NCBI GenBank assembly: GCA_013202385.1
Contig: JABMOT010000300.1
Location: forward strand, 1 to 35,312
Direction: 5' to 3'
Length of the DNA stretch: 35,312 nt
DNA from: Fidelibacterota bacterium
GTDB taxonomy: Bacteria > Fidelibacterota > UBA8477 > JABMPR01
Both the position numbers and the translations under genes were made by a program. Shown here piece by piece: positions 1 to 9,125 of this stretch. The notes beneath the pieces are model-generated. The model ran no database searches, had not been told where the DNA came from, and saw nothing but the letters and a program-made list of their open reading frames with translations. Position 1 is the stretch's first letter, and every line of letters begins with the position of its first letter.

Positions 1-42
1 CGCCCAGGACTTGAACCTGGAACCAAATGATTAAGAGTCAAA
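1..42 (-). tRNA. Partial tRNA-Lys(CUU): 3' part only (anticodon loop, variable loop, T arm, start of acceptor 3' strand), running off the left edge
   Basis: Reverse complement reads TTTGA CTCTTAA TCATT TGGTT CCAGG TTCAAGT CCTGG GCG. The T arm is a perfect 5-bp stem with a TTCAAGT loop. Anticodon loop CTCTTAA gives CUU. Only the 3 inner pairs of the anticodon stem form, and no D arm is recognisable upstream. Confidence 0.55.
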
Positions 43-122
43 TGGCTGTGTTGGTATATCGCTATGAGTCAGTGAGTTATAAAATAGTGAAACAGACAGC
101 ATCCCAATTTATATCCCCGATA

Positions 123-2885
123 TTACCTCAAATACACCATCTTGATCGTCTCACTATATGATCCTGCCTGCAATCGACAGAAATACACACCTGTACTCAC
201 TTGATTTCCTGATTGATCCAAACTGTTCCACTGCACCTCATAACTACCTGAAGATTTTAGGGCTTTATCAAGCTTCTTTATCTCTCTCCCCCTAATATCG
301 AATACGGACAGACTAATTAATGTTTGCTCAGACAGAGAGTAACTAACGGTGGTTGTTGGGTTGAAAGGGTTTGGACTGTTCTGAAATAACTTATAAACCA
401 TTGAACCATGTAAGCTCTCTTTTAGTGATACAGGCGCACTGGGATCTGTGTAAACATAGGCTTTTCCATTTTGAGGATAACCGTAAGCACCCACGATGAT
501 ATCATCATAACTGTCGCCATTTATATCTCCTGCTTTAGAAACAGAGTATCCAAAATAATCATTCTCATTCTCTCCGCTAATAATTACAGCCGCAGTGATA
601 TCCATGGAGTCTTCTCCGTAATACAGACATACGGTACCAGTTAGTGTATTTTTGCCATACGCTCCAACAATCACATCACCAAATCCATCATTATTAAAGT
701 CACCAGCCGTTGAAACGGAGTATCCATAGAAATTCTCAGTCTCCTCGCCCGTCATTATCAACTCTGGGGTATTATTCATGGCAATACCACCGTAATATAT
801 ATAGCTTCGACCAGTATTTGATTCATAGCCGTATGCGCCCACAATCACATCATCATAACTATCATTGTTTACATCTCCCGCTGTGGAAACGGAGCTGCCA
901 AAATAATTGAAGATTCCCTCACCTGTTAAGATGACATCAGCATTGTCATCCATTGAGCCACCCCCATAATAGATATAACTACGACCTGTATACGATTGAT
1001 AACCCGGGGCCCCAATGATCACATCAGCATAGCCATCATTGTTTAGATCTCCTGCTTTTCCTATGGAACTTCCAAAAAAATGGGACGTCCCTTCACCAGT
1101 TAAAATGACATCGGCGACATTATTCATAGAACTACCACCCAAAAATATATAGCAACGACCTTTGTCCTCTAGATAGCTTGGAGCCGCAACAAGAACATCA
1201 TCATAGCCATCATTGTTTACATCACCGGCCATTGAAACGGATTGGCCAAATTTATGGCGCGAAAAAGATCCACCCACACCACTCATGATCACATCCGGTG
1301 AACTGTTCATATTAGAACCGCCAAAAAAAATATATGACCTCCCACTACTATTATTAAAGCCAAATGCCCCTACTATAACATCATCATAACCATCGTTGTT
1401 TACATCGCCAACGGGAGCAACTGAATATCCAAAATTCTCATATTCCTCTGTTCCGGTCATAATAACATCAGCAATTGAATCCATTACCAATGACCCGTAA
1501 TAGATATATACTCGACCCGTATACGTATTGTACCGATGTGCACCCACGATTACGTCATCAAACCCATCATTATTAACATCACCAGCCATAGCAACTGACC
1601 GTCCATAAAAATTGTCAACAGCCTCCCCATTCATGACGACATCGGGCAAACTGTTCAGGTGTAGCCCACCAAAATAAACGTATGCTCTTCCTGTATTTGA
1701 GTTGTATCCATGAGCTCCAACAACAACGTCATCGTAACCATCGTTGTTTACATCCCCAGCGACTGAAAGAGCTGAACCAAAATCATCATCTCCTCCTTCC
1801 CCTGGTATTATCATGTCGGGAATATTATCCATATCCGTGCTTCCTAAAAAGACATAGGCTTCTTGATGCCAGGCACCCACTATAACGTCATCAAACCCAT
1901 CGTTATTCATATCACCTGCAGTTGAGACTGTATAACCAAAACGGTGATAAACACCTTCTCCATTCATCGTTACATCAGCAGTATTATCCATCTCGCTGGC
2001 ACCGTAATAGACGTATGCTCGACCTGTATATGAGTTATAATTTGTAGCGCCAACTATAACATCAGCATAGCCGTCATTGTTCACATCTCCTGCACCGCAG
2101 ACTGATATTCCAAATTCATTATCTGTAATTTCTCCTGTCATAATCACATCTGCATTGTCATCCATGGAAGTAGCGCCAAAATAAATGTAAGCCCGACCTC
2201 GATCTGAGTCATAATTCTTTGCACCTATAATGATGTCATCATAGCCATCATTATTGATATCACCTGCTGCTGAAATCGATTTTCCAAAAACATCAGAAAA
2301 ACCTTCACCAGATAAGGTTATGTCAACAATCGTATCCATTGCTGTGCCACCAAAAAAGACATACACTCTGCCAGTATTTGAATTATGCGCAGGTGCACCT
2401 ATTATGACATCATCATAGCCATCATTATTGATGTCCCCAGCCGTGGAAACAACGTATGCAAAATCATTATTAGCAGTTTCACTTCTGAGAATTATGGCTG
2501 GGGTTGAATCGAACTCGTCACCACCTAAATAGATATAAGCGCGATGATAGTCATTAGCTCCCACGATTATGTCGTCATATCCATCATTGTTGACATCACC
2601 AGCATTTGAGACGGAGCTACCGAAATGATTATTTTCCCCCTCCCCCTCCAATGTCACATCGGGGACCGCATCCATCGCACTTCCACCAAAATAGATATAG
2701 GCTACACCAGTCCCTGTAGAGCTCTCTGGGACCCCCACAACTATATCATCATACCCATCGTTGTTGACATCACCAAGAGAGCTGACAGACCTACCGAATT
2801 CGCCCTCACCAATAGAGTTCCTCTCTATAAAGCTTTGTAGTAGCTGAGTTTGAGCATAAACACTCAGATTGACAAGCAACACCAT
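123..2885 (-). CDS. Secreted FG-GAP repeat (integrin-alpha-like beta-propeller) protein with T9SS type A sorting domain; start uncertain (ORF open to 3050)
   Basis: 14 copies of a GD(V/I/L/F/M)N(N/G)D(G/S)(Y/F)xDV(I/V)(V/I)GA core. C-terminus has LFQNSPNPFNPTTTVSYSL...GVYFCRLQAGSYSETIKMVYLR. M56 (IIKMVLLVNLSVYAQ) is a possible start. Confidence 0.88.
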   Translation of the reverse strand: MVLLVNLSVYAQTQLLQSFIERNSIGEGEFGRSVSSLGDVNNDGYDDIVVGVPESSTGTGVAYIYFGGSAMDAVPDVTLEGEGENNHFGSSVSNAGDVNNDGYDDIIVGANDYHRAYIYLGGDEFDSTPAIILRSETANNDFAYVVSTAGDINNDGYDDVIIGAPAHNSNTGRVYVFFGGTAMDTIVDITLSGEGFSDVFGKSISAAGDINNDGYDDIIIGAKNYDSDRGRAYIYFGATSMDDNADVIMTGEITDNEFGISVCGAGDVNNDGYADVIVGATNYNSYTGRAYVYYGASEMDNTADVTMNGEGVYHRFGYTVSTAGDMNNDGFDDVIVGAWHQEAYVFLGSTDMDNIPDMIIPGEGGDDDFGSALSVAGDVNNDGYDDVVVGAHGYNSNTGRAYVYFGGLHLNSLPDVVMNGEAVDNFYGRSVAMAGDVNNDGFDDVIVGAHRYNTYTGRVYIYYGSLVMDSIADVIMTGTEEYENFGYSVAPVGDVNNDGYDDVIVGAFGFNNSSGRSYIFFGGSNMNSSPDVIMSGVGGSFSRHKFGQSVSMAGDVNNDGYDDVLVAAPSYLEDKGRCYIFLGGSSMNNVADVILTGEGTSHFFGSSIGKAGDLNNDGYADVIIGAPGYQSYTGRSYIYYGGGSMDDNADVILTGEGIFNYFGSSVSTAGDVNNDSYDDVIVGAYGYESNTGRSYIYYGGIAMNNTPELIMTGEETENFYGYSVSTAGDFNNDGFGDVIVGAYGKNTLTGTVCLYYGEDSMDITAAVIISGENENDYFGYSVSKAGDINGDSYDDIIVGAYGYPQNGKAYVYTDPSAPVSLKESLHGSMVYKLFQNSPNPFNPTTTVSYSLSEQTLISLSVFDIRGREIKKLDKALKSSGSYEVQWNSLDQSGNQVSTGVYFCRLQAGSYSETIKMVYLR

Positions 2886-3215
2886 TTTAATAATGGGACC
2901 TATCACATTAGATGGTCTCAAAATGCCCCCTCTGGTTATTAATCTTAAAAGATAAAATTGCCGGTAAAAGTTTTGACCCAAGATTTTAACATGAATCAAG
3001 GTTTGTAAAAGTCCATATTGAAGTAATAAAAAATTAATGGTGTCAATCAAGGGGCAATCGCCATATTGTATATTGTAGACTGCGCAGAATATTTATTTGA
3101 GAGTTCTAATAATTTCATGTCAAGCGCAATTAGTGTGCCTTCGTGGTATAGGATTTGCAATTAGGGATTGAACTTAATTCTACCAATGTAATTCATTTGG
3201 TCAAAAGGGGGTTCG

Positions 3216-5477
3216 ATGTATAGGTTCGTTCTGTTGTTTATGTTGCCATTGTCCATTTTCTGTCAGGTATTGGTTGATTATTTAGATGTCGCTATTCCAG
3301 CACCCACATCTGCCCCAGAGTACAAATCTTACTCCATTCAAATTCACACTGGCCTCTTGAGAGTAGATGAGGGCTATGATCAATCTGGTGGTAGAGTTGG
3401 AATCTTTGACGCTCCTTTTTCTCAGAATGGAAAAATGAAGTATTTGGAGACCAACCTCTCTGTACAGTATCACCCAGTGCAAAATTCAATTATATCCTTT
3501 TCAATTCCTACCCAACTCATGGCCACCCTGGAATATGATTTTCTATTCAACGATCAAGTCCAGGCAACAAGCCTTGACGGCGCTGAAGGACTCGGGGATA
3601 TTGAGTTAGGATATAAATACCTGCTAGCAAGAAAACCAGAAGAGCGGCAAGTATATAGTTTTGATGTTATCCTTCCCACCGGCCAAACCGTTGATGACAA
3701 TGCTGATATTGCCTTTGGTTCTGGACGGGGAGCCACAAGATTCAAAGTTGGCTGGGCTGGCAATTTTCTGCACTACCGACCCATTGGATTGAGAAATTCT
3801 GTCACCCTCAATTATGAATATTTTTTGCCTGAATCAAAAAAGGATGAGGATGGATCCTGGACTGAAGTACAGGGAGATATCCTTAACGTTGGTCTGGGCT
3901 ATTCATACTTACTTAATAAATTTTCTACAGGCTGGCCAGTCGACCTCGGAATCGGCATGGAATGGGCTTATGAATACCGAAATAATGATGTGATAGATGG
4001 GGATGAGCAAGCCCTTACCCGAAGTTTCGGAGGTATCATAAGACCCAATATTGGAATTGGGTATCGTAGTGAAAAGCTTGGAACAGTCACCTTTAGCCTC
4101 TCAAAAGACTTTTCAACTCACGGTCGAAATATAATGGCCGATCAATTTCTCTCGTTTGACTTATCGTATAAACCAAGTTTCAACAAGCCCTCTGGCCTCG
4201 CGTTGCGAGCAGTCGATAGAAGTATACTACAGGATAAGTATGCTTCAGTAGATCGAAAGAAAAAGAAAAAAGAGAATGTTGTGAAAACGAACCCGAAAAC
4301 AAACTCGAAAACAAAGGAGAAAACGAGAGGTAGCTCGTTTTCTCGAATTGATAAACAAGCTTCCAAACATCCCGTTTTTAAGCTTAAAAGAACTTTACCC
4401 GAAAGCCCACCCATCTTTCAAATTGAATATTACTCATATTCATATACAAGTAATGAAACTTATCCAGATTCTATTTTCTCAGTGCGTACTCTTGATCTTA
4501 GTATAAAAGAGGATGCGTTCAAAGCATACGCTTCAGCCAATGCAGATTCAATCGACTGGCAATCGGCTTTGGGAGTCACTGGGTATACATTTGTTCCTCA
4601 ACGCCAATTTGCACTATCTTTAGGCAACTTGACACCCTTTCAAATAAGTGGCGAACCTGTTTCAGAGGCAGATTCGGGATACATGTCCATTGTGGATCTT
4701 TCATGGGGATTTAACGACAGGATTGGAGCTGGAATTGGATTTACATCGACACCACCCGAGTTTTATTACATAAGTGATAGTGTGGCGGTCGTTTCAGGCC
4801 TTCCACTTAATGAAAATAAAGTAAAATTTCGAACATGGTATCGGTCTAGACATTCCGAAAAGCTAAGAAGTGTTGTCGAATTAACTTATGAAGCCAGTAT
4901 GGGACATATGTCTGAGCCATCTTCAATCGTTGGCGGTGGTGCACATCAATTAGAATTCGGTATCAATGGTGGTGTTGACTATCTCGTCATGAAAAACACA
5001 TTCGCCTCAGTCAAGGCTGGATTTGCCTTCTCACCGGAAGGCGTGTATCAAGAAAGGTTCCAATTTTCACAAATGGGAGTGGATTTTGACACTACCATCT
5101 CTGTAGGCGCCAATCCTGGCAATGAATTCCTGTTCTCAACACAAATTGTTAGATCTGGAAAAGTAAGATCCTACCAGCGCATGGTTACTGTAATCCCATC
5201 ATTGGGAATTGAACTGCAGTTAAGAGCAAGAGGTTCTGAATCTTTTGATGGTCAGGATATACCAAATTCAAACGGGCACTTGGTTGCTATCACTCCGAAA
5301 ATTGGTTTGTTTGGAGAAATAAAACGCTTTAAGAGTCTCCCGTTTAGAGTGAATATGGGATATACTATTCCTGTTTCATATGATCGCTATCCAGCAATCT
5401 CTGGAGCACAAATTGAATTCATTATGAGGGGCAGTTTAAAAAGCTTCTTCACCCAAATTTTGGAGATGACAGAATGA
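3216..5477 (+). CDS. Outer-membrane beta-barrel protein, apparently two barrel-like halves joined by a Lys-rich linker
   Basis: 753 aa, signal peptide MYRFVLLFMLPLSIFCQ, G-rich start context, alternating amphipathic strands in both halves, linker KKKKKENVVKTNPKTNSKTKEKTRGSS. Confidence 0.7.
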   Translation: MYRFVLLFMLPLSIFCQVLVDYLDVAIPAPTSAPEYKSYSIQIHTGLLRVDEGYDQSGGRVGIFDAPFSQNGKMKYLETNLSVQYHPVQNSIISFSIPTQLMATLEYDFLFNDQVQATSLDGAEGLGDIELGYKYLLARKPEERQVYSFDVILPTGQTVDDNADIAFGSGRGATRFKVGWAGNFLHYRPIGLRNSVTLNYEYFLPESKKDEDGSWTEVQGDILNVGLGYSYLLNKFSTGWPVDLGIGMEWAYEYRNNDVIDGDEQALTRSFGGIIRPNIGIGYRSEKLGTVTFSLSKDFSTHGRNIMADQFLSFDLSYKPSFNKPSGLALRAVDRSILQDKYASVDRKKKKKENVVKTNPKTNSKTKEKTRGSSFSRIDKQASKHPVFKLKRTLPESPPIFQIEYYSYSYTSNETYPDSIFSVRTLDLSIKEDAFKAYASANADSIDWQSALGVTGYTFVPQRQFALSLGNLTPFQISGEPVSEADSGYMSIVDLSWGFNDRIGAGIGFTSTPPEFYYISDSVAVVSGLPLNENKVKFRTWYRSRHSEKLRSVVELTYEASMGHMSEPSSIVGGGAHQLEFGINGGVDYLVMKNTFASVKAGFAFSPEGVYQERFQFSQMGVDFDTTISVGANPGNEFLFSTQIVRSGKVRSYQRMVTVIPSLGIELQLRARGSESFDGQDIPNSNGHLVAITPKIGLFGEIKRFKSLPFRVNMGYTIPVSYDRYPAISGAQIEFIMRGSLKSFFTQILEMTE
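4283..4330 (+). repeat. 12-bp tandem repeat, four copies (GAAAACnAnnnn), encoding the KTNP-KTNS-KTKE-KTRG linker
   Basis: GAAAAC occurs at 4283, 4295, 4307 and 4319, exactly 12 nt apart. Confidence 0.75.
4317..4344 (+). repeat. Perfect 11-bp inverted repeat with 6-nt loop inside the CDS
   Basis: GAGAAAACGAG-AGGTAG-CTCGTTTTCTC. Confidence 0.85.
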
Positions 5478-6127
5478 AACAGAAGTTAATTAGGACCCTC
5501 TATGGCATAATTGCAATTATGCTATGGATATCGATTCTATCAATGAATTCTTGTGCTGTTCATAATAGTATGAATGCAGAATATAGAAATAACCTGAAAA
5601 AGATCGTAGCAACTGGGGAACAGCAAGCACTTCTTTTTAATCTTGAGGATACTGATAATCTTCGTCATGGACAAAAAAGAGCCACCGTATATGAAAATAT
5701 TGGTGGACCCGTCATATCATATTCTCTAAAAAACAGTTCCACTGAATACAGGCTTGATTTATATGACCAGACCCTTCCAAGTGCAGTTAGTCTTTGGACT
5801 GGCATCGTTGGAGAAGCTTATTATAGCTCAAAAACGAGTATCCTCACCGGTAATATCGGCTTGGCTGGTGGGTTAAAGAAGGATGAGTACTTCCGGAAGT
5901 ATCTAATGATTTATGCCGATGATGAACTATGGCAATGGGGAACCTTAGAATCTCTTTCCAAGACTGGAGATCCTACTGTGGAGGCGATCATCACTCAAGG
6001 CACTGAAATTGTTGACGATTTCATAAGATTATCGATTGAGCGAAAGAGGAGAAATACGTGGGTAACTTTTGGTACTCTTGCAATCACTTCATTCGCCGCA
6101 ATTTCTTACCTAATCTCAAGCATATAA
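5474..6127 (+). CDS. Putative lipoprotein with C-terminal hydrophobic segment
   Basis: 4-nt ATGA overlap with the upstream gene. Lipobox-like LSMNSC. C-terminal TFGTLAITSFAAISYLI. Confidence 0.65.
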   Translation: MKQKLIRTLYGIIAIMLWISILSMNSCAVHNSMNAEYRNNLKKIVATGEQQALLFNLEDTDNLRHGQKRATVYENIGGPVISYSLKNSSTEYRLDLYDQTLPSAVSLWTGIVGEAYYSSKTSILTGNIGLAGGLKKDEYFRKYLMIYADDELWQWGTLESLSKTGDPTVEAIITQGTEIVDDFIRLSIERKRRNTWVTFGTLAITSFAAISYLISSI

Positions 6128-6136
6128 TCCTCAGAT

Positions 6137-6814
6137 ATGGAGCAAAAAGTGATTAAAAAAATAGTTCTATGCACAATTGTTCTAACCTCCCTGTTTTCAT
6201 GTGCATCAGAAAAATCAATCTTTCATGGAGTAGATGGCATCAGGTTAAATATGTCAAATTTAGATATCAAAGAACTCCTTAAGAAACCTAAGGACGTGCA
6301 CTCCTTTGGTACCAATGCAGAGATTTTAGTATACACAAACCTTAACCACTACACCGGTCAAGACGAGTATTATGTGTATTTAGTGGATAATAGTGTACAT
6401 TTTTTTGGCTTGATCCACGAATTCCTCCGTCATACTGACGAGGATCTTAGAGAAGTTGGTGACTTTATTGTTCAGACCCGCATAAAAGAGAAAAAGCATT
6501 ATAGTAAGTCAATGGCGGTACTCAAATTTAAGATGCGCCAGCAATCAGTAATCGAGTCACTGGGCGAACCATTAATTCAAAGTTCTATTGTTATTCCAGA
6601 CAAGAATGATGCAGAATTTAGCTTTCTTATTTATACGAATCTGATCTTCAACGATGAGTTTCCAACACTTTTATCCTTTTCCAACGGACAGTTGATGTAT
6701 TGGGGTCTATTTGAAGATTTTCATAAGAGTCTCAACCCAGTTGATAATGCTATTGGTCATGCAGCCTCACGACTCTATCGTGAGAATACAATGGACACAA
6801 TAACAAAGTTTTAA
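6137..6814 (+). CDS. Putative lipoprotein with internally duplicated domain, possibly SmpA/OmlA-like
   Basis: Lipobox-like TSLFSC. Two similar segments ending VYLVDNSVHFFGLIHEF and LLSFSNGQLMYWGLFEDF. Confidence 0.65.
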   Translation: MEQKVIKKIVLCTIVLTSLFSCASEKSIFHGVDGIRLNMSNLDIKELLKKPKDVHSFGTNAEILVYTNLNHYTGQDEYYVYLVDNSVHFFGLIHEFLRHTDEDLREVGDFIVQTRIKEKKHYSKSMAVLKFKMRQQSVIESLGEPLIQSSIVIPDKNDAEFSFLIYTNLIFNDEFPTLLSFSNGQLMYWGLFEDFHKSLNPVDNAIGHAASRLYRENTMDTITKF

Positions 6815-7180
6815 GGCTAAAACGTGATCCCCCTTACAAACATCACTCTGCAGGGGGTGTTATAAGCTGTCCAAGACACAATCCTGGATGCAACTGAATA
6901 TCAATCAACTGGCGACCCCCGACTTGCAAGACAGGAGCTAAATCTCATTTTTTAAATCAATGCTCTGGCAGATATCGATCAGTCAAGACCGTACCATGTA
7001 CTTAAATCCAGCAGTAATAAATGAGCTTGAAATGTACTTCATAAAAGCTGGCTCTGCACACTCGAGAGAATTCAATTGCAATATTCCTTGACTCAGCCTG
7101 CTTCCCAAGTTATCATTGTAACATATTTTTCAATAACTACTATTTTATGAAAGTATTATTTCATTATTAATCAAAAAAGA

Positions 7181-8263
7181 TTGATTGATCGCTTTCTCGA
7201 ACTGGCCCGATTAGATGCTCTTTCTGGCAATGAGCGTTCCGTAGCTGATTATCTTCTCGATTTTGCACGCACTCGAGGTCTCTCCCATCGAGAGGATGAT
7301 GCTGGAAGGGAGAATTCCAGCAGCGCCGGCAATGTCCTTATCACCTATGGGGACGGTGGAAAAACCCTTTTTATGTCTCACATGGACACGGCTCGCTCAA
7401 CCAAACGGCTCAAACCTGTCCTCCATGAAGATCGGATTACGTCAGATGGCCAAACGGTTCTTGGTGTGGATAATCGTGTGGGAATCACTGCCCTACTAAG
7501 TGCTTTGGATGTTATCGTATCACAAGGACTGCAATGCCCGGGGTTTACCCTAGTTTTCACAATCTGTGAAGAGAGCAGCCTCGCAGGCTCGAATTTTCTC
7601 TCCGTACCCGATAGCATTACCCAGGCATATGCCTTTGATTCCAGTTATCGTCCCGGTACCTATATTTGCCAGGCACCTGGAGCAAAGACTTTTGATGTTG
7701 AAGTGATTGGAAAAGCCTCACACTCAGGCATAGCTCCCGAAGCAGGGATTAATGCCCTGCAAATTGCTGCTCGAGCGATTGCAGAACTTCCTCTCGGTCG
7801 TGTAGACCAAGAATCTACCATGAACATCGGACCCTTTTCCTCCACAGCGGCGACCAATGTTATTCCACCGCGAGTAAAATTTACAGGTGAAATGAGATCA
7901 TCCACCATTGCCAAGGTCGAAGCGCTTGATTTATTTTTGCAGAAACATCTCTCTAAAATGCTGGATGGAACCGGTGCCACTTTTATATATGATTCTGCCT
8001 GGGATTTCCATCCCTATACCATTGAGACTGATGCTCCATTACGCCTCCGACTTGAAAACGCAATCACAGCAATCGGCTTAAAACCAGTCGGTTTGCATTC
8101 ATTTGGTGGCAGTGATGTAAATGTTCTCAATGGCAAAGGTGTTCCTGCCATCAACCTGGGAGTCGGAGCCCAGAATCCCCATTCAAATGATGAATTTATT
8201 CTTTTTGAGGATTTAATAAACGCTACTAAAATTGCACTGGAGCTCATGCGCAATGCGAACTAG
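7181..8263 (+). CDS. M20-family metallopeptidase (PepT-like), predicted cytoplasmic; TTG start
   Basis: MSHMDT, VLGVDNRVG, ICEESSLAGS, KASHSGIAPEAGINAL and terminal NPHSNDEF motifs. No signal peptide. Confidence 0.85.
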   Translation: MIDRFLELARLDALSGNERSVADYLLDFARTRGLSHREDDAGRENSSSAGNVLITYGDGGKTLFMSHMDTARSTKRLKPVLHEDRITSDGQTVLGVDNRVGITALLSALDVIVSQGLQCPGFTLVFTICEESSLAGSNFLSVPDSITQAYAFDSSYRPGTYICQAPGAKTFDVEVIGKASHSGIAPEAGINALQIAARAIAELPLGRVDQESTMNIGPFSSTAATNVIPPRVKFTGEMRSSTIAKVEALDLFLQKHLSKMLDGTGATFIYDSAWDFHPYTIETDAPLRLRLENAITAIGLKPVGLHSFGGSDVNVLNGKGVPAINLGVGAQNPHSNDEFILFEDLINATKIALELMRNAN

Positions 8264-9125
8264 AACCTTTTTTGCCCTTCCTTTAGTTACACTCTTCATG
8301 TCATGCCAGTCCGGTGCACCCGTTTACGAGAATATGGGTCATTTGATTATAATCGGAGGTGGAGAAAGAACTGCTGAGATCATGAAAAAAACGGTGGAAT
8401 TGGCCGGCGGGTCAGCATCTCGCTTTCTCATCATCCCCCAGGCCAGTAGTGAACCCCTGGAAACTGCACAATATCAACAGGCCGACATTCTAAAGTATGG
8501 TGCCGGTGAAGTCAGCTATTTGTTGCTGGATAGTAGCAATGTCGACTCAATCGGTCATCTGGAAAGCATCCGCCATGCAACGGCCATCTTTTTCTCCGGT
8601 GGAGATCAAATTAGACTCACTCGCCTGCTCCTGGGCACCCAATTGCTTGAAGAAATCAAAGCTTTATATCAGCGCGGCGGTCTGATCAGTGGAACCAGCG
8701 CTGGTGCGGCGATCCAGAGCGAATTAATGATTACTGGAGAAGAGCTGATCAATCAAGATGAGGATCGGCCATATAATACAATCGCTCCAAACAATATTGA
8801 GACTGTCCAGGGCTTTGGTTTTGTTCCTGAGGCCATCATCGATCAGCACCATATCAAACGTCGTCGTAATAATCGTGTTATCAGTGCTGTCCTGGAGCAT
8901 CCCGAATTGCTCGGAGTTGCCATCGATGAGAGCACGGCTATCCTGGTAAATCCCGATCGTAGTTTCCAGGTTTTAGGCGACGCCACAGTCATCGTTTATG
9001 ATGCCAGACATGCCCAAAATATAAGATTAGACAAGTTTAACAACTTCGCCGTTGATGATATGAAAGTCCAGCTGTTAATGAATGGTGACCGATTTAGCCT
9101 GATAACGGGGAAAAGGCTTCAATGA
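8253..9125 (+). CDS. Peptidase S51 family, cyanophycinase-like, predicted lipoprotein
   Basis: LIIIGGGER start motif, FFSGGDQIR, nucleophile elbow SGTSAGAA, DQHHIKRRRNNR and GVAIDESTA motifs. Signal MRTRTFFALPLVTLFMSC. Overlaps the upstream stop. Confidence 0.87.
   Translation: MRTRTFFALPLVTLFMSCQSGAPVYENMGHLIIIGGGERTAEIMKKTVELAGGSASRFLIIPQASSEPLETAQYQQADILKYGAGEVSYLLLDSSNVDSIGHLESIRHATAIFFSGGDQIRLTRLLLGTQLLEEIKALYQRGGLISGTSAGAAIQSELMITGEELINQDEDRPYNTIAPNNIETVQGFGFVPEAIIDQHHIKRRRNNRVISAVLEHPELLGVAIDESTAILVNPDRSFQVLGDATVIVYDARHAQNIRLDKFNNFAVDDMKVQLLMNGDRFSLITGKRLQ

Noticed and set aside
450-2800. Regularly spaced DNA repeats that could look like a CRISPR-like array
   Set aside because: Period about 170-195 nt, in frame and fully coding for FG-GAP blades; no short palindromic repeats or spacers.
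6815-7180. 366-bp gap considered as a decayed transposase or ncRNA
   Set aside because: No family-like translation in any frame; only a weak CCCCCT/AGGGGG pairing with a long loop, insufficient to call.
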